DNA from: an uncultured delta proteobacterium
GTDB taxonomy: Bacteria; Myxococcota_A; Bradymonadia; REDH01
Direction: 5' to 3'
Assembly: GCA_903912275.1 (NCBI GenBank)
Contig: CAIWGR010000619.1
Coordinates: forward strand, 1 to 15,258
Length of the DNA: 15,258 nt
The position numbers were made by a program, and so were the translations under genes. Positions 7,861-15,258 of this stretch are shown here, in pieces. The notes beneath the pieces were generated by a model. It had not been told where the DNA came from, searched no databases, and saw only the letters and a program-made list of their open reading frames with translations. How positions within the stretch are numbered: position 1 is the first letter of the stretch; every line of letters begins with the position of its first letter.

Positions 7861-8663
7861 CGCGACCGCTCATGCAGCGACAACAGCAGCGCCCGCAGCG
7901 CGGCCGCCTCGTCTGCGAGGAGCGGCAGCGCGTTGCCATCGAGAGACCGCACCGGCGCCGCCAGTCGCAGCGCGCTCACCAGCACAAGCCCCTCGCTCAC
8001 GGCGAGGCGCGACGCATCCAGCGAACCGAGCGCCACCTCGAGCCCGGCTGCCTCCAGCGCAGCCAGCGTCACGCTCGCAAGAACCCCCTCGGTGTCGGGC
8101 CTCCACCAGCGGCCGCCCTCTCGCCAGAGCAACGTCGAACGGGCACACTCGGCGACGGCGCCCTGCCACCAAAACAGCGCCTCATCTGCACCAGCCCGCT
8201 CCGCTTCGCGCTGCGCGAACTGCGACCAGTGATAGCTCGCAGACTTGCCTAGCAGCCCCAAGCCAGGGTGCTCCGAGGCCGCCGAGCGTAGCGCGAGGCC
8301 CGAGGTGTAGTGCGACACCGGCGGCGCGTAGTCGGCGAGCTCACCGAGCGCCTGCCAGCCTGCTTCGCCGCGGGGCGACGGCGTCACAAGGAGCCGCAGA
8401 CGGGCCGGTCGCGCTGCATCCATGGCTGCGGCCTGCAGCGTCGCGCGGGCCGCCTGCAGCGCGGCTCCAGCGTCGAGCCCGGCGGCGGCAATCGATGCCG
8501 ACATCCGCGCCAGATGCTCGCCCTCGAACATCCAGCGGCCCTGCTCACCGCGCAGCGTCTCGACCCAGCCCTCTCCGCTCCGCACCAGCCCCGTCTCCGC
8601 GCCGAGCACCGCATCGGCCGCCGCGACAGCGCGACCATCGAGCAGGAAGCGGGTACCGCTCAT
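7857..8663 (-). CDS. pabC: Class IV aminotransferase-fold enzyme, probable aminodeoxychorismate lyase (PabC)
   Basis: The protein has 268 residues. The likely reaction is PLP-dependent cleavage of aminodeoxychorismate to 4-aminobenzoate and pyruvate, the step after PabB. Sequence signs of the class IV fold are LGKSASYHW, where Lys140 is the likely PLP lysine, then GADEALFWW (158-166) and AECARSTLLW (171-180) with Glu172 at the conserved acidic position. After these come RPDTEGVLASVT (188-199), in place of the usual pGitR region, and a typical SEGLVLVSALRLAAPV near the C-terminus. Length fits the family. Branched-chain or D-amino acid aminotransferases share the fold, so the call rests largely on the adjoining pabB: the pabC stop overlaps its ATG by four bases. 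The start at 8663 likewise overlaps the upstream gene by four bases. Confidence 0.82.
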   Translation of the reverse strand: MSGTRFLLDGRAVAAADAVLGAETGLVRSGEGWVETLRGEQGRWMFEGEHLARMSASIAAAGLDAGAALQAARATLQAAAMDAARPARLRLLVTPSPRGEAGWQALGELADYAPPVSHYTSGLALRSAASEHPGLGLLGKSASYHWSQFAQREAERAGADEALFWWQGAVAECARSTLLWREGGRWWRPDTEGVLASVTLAALEAAGLEVALGSLDASRLAVSEGLVLVSALRLAAPVRSLDGNALPLLADEAAALRALLLSLHERSR

Positions 8664-9595
8664 GCGTCGCCGAACTCCACCACCGACCTCACCGTTCCTG
8701 CGGTCAGGCGGAGCGCGAGCGCCCGCTGCACGGCGATGGTCGCAACGTCGGCAGGCGCCGTCGCAGTGAGCGCAGCCTCGCGCGTCAGGTCGACAACGGC
8801 CCAGCAGGCCAGGATGTCGTCGCCGTCATCTTTGCGTGCCACCGACACAGCGCCGTTGGCCTCGATGACCTCGACCTCGACCGGCCAGTCGACCGTCGCC
8901 GCGCTCAGCCACTCCAGCCAACGCGACTCCTCAACGCCCACCCACACATCGGCGGCGGCAACCCCGTCGAGCCACTCTGCGGCGCAGCCTGCGCCACCCT
9001 CCGCTGCAGCGCCCGCCTCTACAATCGGCAGCCAGACAAAGCCGGCAGCCGTGTTGCTGCGGCACCAGGCCAATCCGTCTGCGAGGAACTCGGGCCGCTC
9101 CGGCGGATCGCCCGCTGCCAGGGCGGCACGAATCCGCTCTTTCGGCGACCACCACCGGCCCAGCAGCGTCGCAAATCCGCGCGCGCCCGGCCACACCTGC
9201 CAGCCCTCGTGCGGCGGCAGCGCAGCAAGCGGACGGGCCAGCTCCTGCGCATCGAGCACAGCACGCGGCTCCACCTTCCACATCTCCTGCTCGCCGCTCC
9301 GCCAGCACTCCACACGGCCAACCGAAGCAGGTCCGAAGACCGTGTGCACCGCCGCCGACAGCGCCTCCTCGTGGCCGCACTGCTCGCAGACGAAGGGCGC
9401 CGCGTCGGCAGGCCGCTGCGAGAGCTGCCTCAGGCGCGCCGTCGTGAAACGGTGAAGGTCGTACTCACGGTAGTGGCGATGGATGTGCTCCTTGCCGCAG
9501 ATGGCGCAGGCCTCATGCAGGTCCTGACGGTATCCGAGCAGCGGCGAACCATCCTCTGCGACGAGGATGCGAAGCCACATGCCGCGGCTGCTCAC
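8660..9595 (-). CDS. Unknown protein with paired CxxC motifs, first long gene of the pab operon
   Basis: The protein has 311 residues and I do not recognise a family. The N-terminal third has CAIC (Cys30, Cys33) and CEQC (Cys70, Cys73) separated by 36 residues, with several His between them (37, 39, 41); this suggests a zinc-binding knuckle or treble-clef domain. The remainder is rich in Trp, Ala and Glu, with no signal peptide or membrane segment, so it is probably cytoplasmic. The start is GTG at 9595, with AGG 7 bases upstream; ATG at residue 6 is an alternative. Its TGA overlaps the pabC ATG by four bases (8660-8663), so it belongs to the pabC-pabB transcript. A link to PABA or folate metabolism is inferred only from this coupling. 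The GTG also overlaps the stop of a small upstream ORF. Confidence 0.78.
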   Translation of the reverse strand: MSSRGMWLRILVAEDGSPLLGYRQDLHEACAICGKEHIHRHYREYDLHRFTTARLRQLSQRPADAAPFVCEQCGHEEALSAAVHTVFGPASVGRVECWRSGEQEMWKVEPRAVLDAQELARPLAALPPHEGWQVWPGARGFATLLGRWWSPKERIRAALAAGDPPERPEFLADGLAWCRSNTAAGFVWLPIVEAGAAAEGGAGCAAEWLDGVAAADVWVGVEESRWLEWLSAATVDWPVEVEVIEANGAVSVARKDDGDDILACWAVVDLTREAALTATAPADVATIAVQRALALRLTAGTVRSVVEFGDA

Positions 9596-9654
9596 AGCGC
9601 CACCTGCAGCGCTGCGGGCGCCATGCCGAATGTACCGCCTTCAACACCGTTCAT
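9592..9654 (-). CDS. Possible 20-residue leader ORF coupled to the pab operon
   Basis: A short ORF begins with ATG at 9654 (peptide MNGVEGGTFG, then MAPAALQVAL) and ends with TGA at 9592-9594. A near-ideal GGAGG (9664-9668) lies 9 bases upstream of its ATG, a stronger ribosome site than that of the long gene behind it. Its stop overlaps the GTG start of the 311-residue gene as GTGA, the same 4-base spacing as the other junctions in this operon. It carries no run of regulatory codons such as Trp or Phe. It may be a translational-coupling leader, a small protein, or a sign that the downstream start is misplaced. Confidence 0.4.
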   Translation of the reverse strand: MNGVEGGTFGMAPAALQVAL

Positions 9655-9694
9655 CGTTCTTCGCCTCCAGCCAGCGCAACCGCGCGGAACGCTC

Positions 9695-9725
9695 GGCTCT
9701 TCGCCTTCCGGTGCCACGCTGTCAA
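9695..9725 (-). promoter_or_regulatory. Possible promoter of the pab operon (-35 TTGACA)
   Basis: A perfect -35 hexamer TTGACA lies at 9720-9725 on the minus strand, about 65 bases before the leader ORF, which is a sensible distance. The -10 region at 16-18 bases spacing (around GAAGAG) matches TATAAT poorly, so this is a weak call. The divergent gap 9655-9829 also holds a 5-bp hairpin (9745-9759, GCCGC and GCGGC) and no other recognisable signal; the promoter of the plus-strand genes should lie here too but was not identified. Confidence 0.25.
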
Positions 9726-9829
9726 CCCGCGCAGCCCGCGCATCGCCGCGGCTTGCGGCCTCGCTGCGCCCCTACTAGTTGCCCGAGCGCGCGACCGCGC
9801 ACTCAACGCTCCAACCGTCACGGTCCATC

Positions 9830-10321
9830 ATGGCGAACGCTACCAACCTCCCCCCCTGCGGCATCTATCGCACCACCCTTCCGCTCGAGGGCAAAGAAGA
9901 GGCTGTGCCGGCCGGCCGCATGGTCTACTTTCACAACCACTCCGATCAGGAGAACAAGTCCATGGTCCTCCTCCCCAAGGAGGTGAAGGACAACACCTGG
10001 AGCTTCCAGGACCGCGGCTACCTCGTGGAGTCCAAGAGCTGGCCGAGCACGCTGGTTCTGCTGCCCCGACAGGGCTTCTACGTGGTCCGCGAAGAGATCA
10101 CGACGTCCTCGGGTGGCCGCATGGGCGCCGGCATGCTGGTGCAGCTCGGCTACAACAACGCCGGCGCCGCCATCCTCTTCCCGGGCACCTACGAGCCCGG
10201 CAACCGCATCCAGTTTCCCGACCGCGGCCTGCTCATCTCCGACCTCCAGATGACCCTGCTCGACGAGACCTCCTTCAAGCTTGTCGGCCCCCAGGCGAAC
10301 GGCGCAGGCGACCTTCACTAG
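9830..10321 (+). CDS. Conserved-looking hypothetical protein, 163 residues
   Basis: I do not recognise a named domain. The ATG at 9830 (MANATNLPPC) is preferred to a TTG at 9779, since the upstream 17 codons look non-coding; neither has a clear ribosome site. The sequence is soluble and beta-rich, with no signal peptide or membrane segment. Distinct blocks are PPCGIYRTT (8-16), MVYFHNHSDQ (31-40), WSFQDRGYLVE (57-67), LPRQGFYVVREE (78-89), LVQLGYNNAG (103-112) and IQFPDRGLLI (127-136). The two His in FHNH and the single Cys10 are candidate functional residues, but this is inference. It ends 34 bases before the radical SAM gene on the same strand, so the two may be co-transcribed. Codon usage matches the neighbours, arguing that it is a real gene. 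Confidence 0.75.
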   Translation: MANATNLPPCGIYRTTLPLEGKEEAVPAGRMVYFHNHSDQENKSMVLLPKEVKDNTWSFQDRGYLVESKSWPSTLVLLPRQGFYVVREEITTSSGGRMGAGMLVQLGYNNAGAAILFPGTYEPGNRIQFPDRGLLISDLQMTLLDETSFKLVGPQANGAGDLH

Positions 10322-10355
10322 CAGCCTCGCTGCCCTCCCCGGACAGGTCCGACCC

Positions 10356-13328
<2,973 letters not shown>

Positions 13329-13352
13329 TCCATTCAGCAAGGCAGTCGGTTC

Positions 13353-13808
13353 ATGCAGCCCTCAGCACCCGTGCCCGCGCTTCGGCTCCTCCCCGTCGAT
13401 CCTCACCGGCTCTACGCCTACTGGACGGTAGCTGTCGTAGGACAGCTTCGCCTCGCCACCGCCGGCGGCGACACGCTGCTCAAAGTGACCGTTGGCCCGG
13501 AGGAGAAGGGAGCCTTCTTCGACCTTCCCGAGTCCGTCCACGCGGTCGTCGCAACGCTGTCTGTGGACGGCGACGCGCCGCTGCACTCCGCTCCGCTCCA
13601 CCTCCCCACCGATCGTCCGCAGCGGAGCTTGGTGGTCTGGGGCCGCGCCGACGGCAGCGCCCTGCCCGCGTTCCCCGCCCGCGCCGGCGGCGGACTGCCC
13701 TACCTGCCGCCACGCAGCGGCGCGGGCTCGCACCTGCATGCAGCATCGCGGTCGGCCCGAACCACCACAGACACAACCAGCCCCGGAAACAGCTGGAGGC
13801 GTTCATGA
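13353..13808 (+). CDS. DUF4912-like protein
   Basis: The protein has 151 residues. The start contains LRLLPVDPHRLYAYWTV (10-26), the hallmark of DUF4912 (a hydrophobic strand, Asp-Pro, then Tyr/Phe-x-Tyr-Trp). Further strands follow to about residue 105; the last 45 residues are Ala/Gly/Ser/Arg-rich and look disordered. DUF4912 has no proven function; its fold is predicted to be beta-sandwich-like, and such genes often sit beside GH57 branching enzymes. That is the case here: its TGA overlaps the ATG of the GH57 gene (ATGA, 13805-13808), and the ribosome site of that gene lies within its last codons. A helper or carbohydrate-binding role for the branching enzyme is inference. No signal peptide is present. 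Confidence 0.8.
   Translation: MQPSAPVPALRLLPVDPHRLYAYWTVAVVGQLRLATAGGDTLLKVTVGPEEKGAFFDLPESVHAVVATLSVDGDAPLHSAPLHLPTDRPQRSLVVWGRADGSALPAFPARAGGGLPYLPPRSGAGSHLHAASRSARTTTDTTSPGNSWRRS
13795..13799 (+). promoter_or_regulatory. Shine-Dalgarno site fixing the GH57 start
   Basis: GGAGG lies 5 bases upstream of the ATG at 13805, inside the last codons of the DUF4912 gene. It supports this start over internal ones and suggests direct ribosome entry in addition to coupling through the ATGA overlap. Confidence 0.7.
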
Positions 13809-15258
13809 ACGGCTCGCTCCAGATTGTCCTCCACGCCCACCTCCCCTTCGTTCGGCACCCCGAGAACCCCTACCACCTCGAAGAGAACTGGCTCTTCGAG
13901 GCCATCCTCGAGACCTACCTGCCGCTCGTCGAAGTGCTGCAGGGACTCGACCGCGATGGCATCCCCGGCCGCATCACCTTCTCGCTCTCGCAGCCGCTCA
14001 TCGGCATGCTCGACGATGGCCTCCTCCGCGACCGCTTCGAGCAGCACCTCGCCCGCCTCATCCGGCTCGCGACGCAGGAGGTCACCCGCACCGAGGCCGA
14101 CGCCGACTTCGGCCCCGTCGCCCGCTTCTACCTCACCCGCCTCATCCGGCTCCGCGACCTCTACCTGAACGGCCTTCAGCGGGACCTCGTCGGCTGCTTC
14201 ATCCGGCTGCACCAGAGCCGGCGCATCGAGCTGATCACCTGCGTTGGCACCCACGGCTTCCTGCCGCTCATGCTCCTCGAAGGCAGCCGGCGCGGCCAGA
14301 TTCGCACCGCTGCACGCTCCTTCGAGGCGCGCTGCGGCTTCGCCTCCGCCGGCATGTGGATGGGCGAATGCGCCTACACCGCTGGCGTCGACGGGCTGCT
14401 TGCCGAGGCCGGCGTGCGCTTCTCCTTTGTCGACAACCACGCCATCGAGTGTGCCTCCGACCGGCCGTTGAGTGGCCTCGTTGCCCCGCTGCTCTCGCCG
14501 GGCGGCGTCGCCTTCTTCGGCCGCGACCCCGAGTCGTCGAGCCAGGTCTGGTCGTCGCACGAGGGCTACCCCGGCGACCTCCGCTACCGTGAGTACTACC
14601 GCGATGTGGGCTTCGACCGGCCGATCGAAGAGGTGGCCCCCTTCATCCACCCCGACGGCATCCGCGTGAACACGGGGCTCAAGTATCACCGCATCACCTC
14701 GCGTACCGAGGCCGAGAAGGAGGCCTACGACCCGCAGGCCGCGATGGCCGCGGTCGCCGAGCATGCCCGCCATTTCGTCGCAGCCCGCGCCACCCAGATC
14801 GCCTGGGCCGCGCAGCGCTCCGCCGTGCGCCCCGTCGTCACCACGCCCTACGACGCCGAGCTCTTTGGCCACTGGTGGTTCGAGGGGCCGCTCTTCCTCG
14901 ACGCCGTCCTTCGCGAGATCGCCCGCAACGGCACCTTCTCCGCAACGACTCCCTCCGACTATCTCGCCGGCAACCCGGTGCAACAGGTCGCAGAACCGGC
15001 CGACTCCAGCTGGGGCGAGGCGGGCTACTTCTCGGTCTGGCTCAACGATGGCAACGCCTGGATCTACCCTGCGCTCCACGCCGCGGAGGAGCGGGTCGCC
15101 GCTGCTGTATCGGCGCACGCAGAGAGCGCAGCATGGCAGCCGGCACTCGAACAGCTCTGCCGCGAACTCATGCTCGCGCAGGCCTCCGACTGGGCCTTCA
15201 TCATCAAGATGCAGACCACCGTGGGCTACGCCGTTGCACGCACCAAGGAGCACCTGGC
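13805..15258 (+). CDS. GH57 1,4-alpha-glucan branching enzyme (DUF1957 type), partial
   Basis: About 484 residues are present; the C-terminus lies beyond the right edge, and by family length only a few tens of residues are likely missing. The enzyme makes alpha-1,6 branches in glycogen-like alpha-glucan in the cytoplasm. The conserved GH57 regions are visible in order: HAHLPFVRHPE (10-20), THGFLPL near 147-155, GMWMGECAYTAG with nucleophile Glu188, YDAELFGHWWFEG with acid/base Asp350, and SSWGEAGYFSVWLN near 400. Glu188 and Asp350 match the catalytic pair of characterised GH57 branching enzymes. DWAFIIKM near residue 464 is typical of the C-terminal helical region. It is translationally coupled to the DUF4912 gene by a 4-base overlap. 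GH57 also contains amylases, but the GECAY and DAELFGHWW context favours the branching-enzyme group. Confidence 0.93.
   Translation, partial: MNGSLQIVLHAHLPFVRHPENPYHLEENWLFEAILETYLPLVEVLQGLDRDGIPGRITFSLSQPLIGMLDDGLLRDRFEQHLARLIRLATQEVTRTEADADFGPVARFYLTRLIRLRDLYLNGLQRDLVGCFIRLHQSRRIELITCVGTHGFLPLMLLEGSRRGQIRTAARSFEARCGFASAGMWMGECAYTAGVDGLLAEAGVRFSFVDNHAIECASDRPLSGLVAPLLSPGGVAFFGRDPESSSQVWSSHEGYPGDLRYREYYRDVGFDRPIEEVAPFIHPDGIRVNTGLKYHRITSRTEAEKEAYDPQAAMAAVAEHARHFVAARATQIAWAAQRSAVRPVVTTPYDAELFGHWWFEGPLFLDAVLREIARNGTFSATTPSDYLAGNPVQQVAEPADSSWGEAGYFSVWLNDGNAWIYPALHAAEERVAAAVSAHAESAAWQPALEQLCRELMLAQASDWAFIIKMQTTVGYAVARTKEHL

Noticed and set aside
9655..9829. A further gene in the divergent gap
   Set aside because: Open frames here are short and lack family signals. 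Only the 20-codon ORF ending at 9592 has a convincing ribosome site.
10281..10355. Upstream TTG start for the radical SAM gene
   Set aside because: The extra 25 codons overlap the end of the preceding gene and lack family similarity. The ATG at 10356 fits the conserved start region.
13700..15253. Minus-strand ORF of 517 codons opposite the GH57 gene
   Set aside because: The plus strand holds all conserved GH57 regions. The antisense frame shows no family motif.

Overview
This is a high-G+C chromosomal segment, almost entirely protein-coding. Two features point to a myxobacteria-like (Myxococcota or former Deltaproteobacteria) Gram-negative host. One is a secreted protein ending in a MYXO-CTERM-like anchor (Asp/Ala/Gly linker, Gly-Cys, hydrophobic helix, Arg cluster). 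The other is a lipoprotein with the Asp-Thr-Gly-rich linker common in those genomes. The species cannot be fixed from the sequence. No tRNA, rRNA, CRISPR array, insertion sequence or phage gene was seen.

Layout. (1) Positions 1-1674, minus: a lipoprotein of repeated DUF4397 modules, cut by the window edge. (2) 1908-5561, minus: a 1217-residue secreted protein with a subtilisin-like (S8) fold, an FG-GAP/VCBS beta-propeller and the C-terminal anchor; its catalytic serine appears to be missing. (3) 5633-6667, plus: an exported DUF3108 protein, divergent from (2). (4) 6664-9595, minus: three genes joined by 4-base stop/start overlaps, namely an unknown CxxC-CxxC protein, a PabC-like class IV aminotransferase-fold enzyme and PabB. 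A possible 20-codon leader ORF precedes them, with a strong ribosome site and the same 4-base overlap. (5) 9830-15258, plus: a 163-residue conserved-looking unknown, a TIGR03960/TIGR03936 (DUF2344) fused radical SAM protein, a DUF4912 protein, and a GH57 1,4-alpha-glucan branching enzyme cut by the right edge.

How the genes work together. PabB and PabC make 4-aminobenzoate for folate from chorismate; no glutaminase (PabA) is in the window, and the unknown first gene is tightly coupled to them. The DUF4912 and GH57 genes overlap by 4 bases and probably form a glycogen or alpha-glucan branching unit. The radical SAM gene lies just upstream on the same strand, but no functional link to glucan metabolism is shown. 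The left third encodes surface or secreted proteins. The best candidates for something undescribed are the apparently inactive S8/beta-propeller protein, the unknown Cys-motif protein with its possible leader peptide in the pab operon, and the 163-residue protein beside the radical SAM gene.
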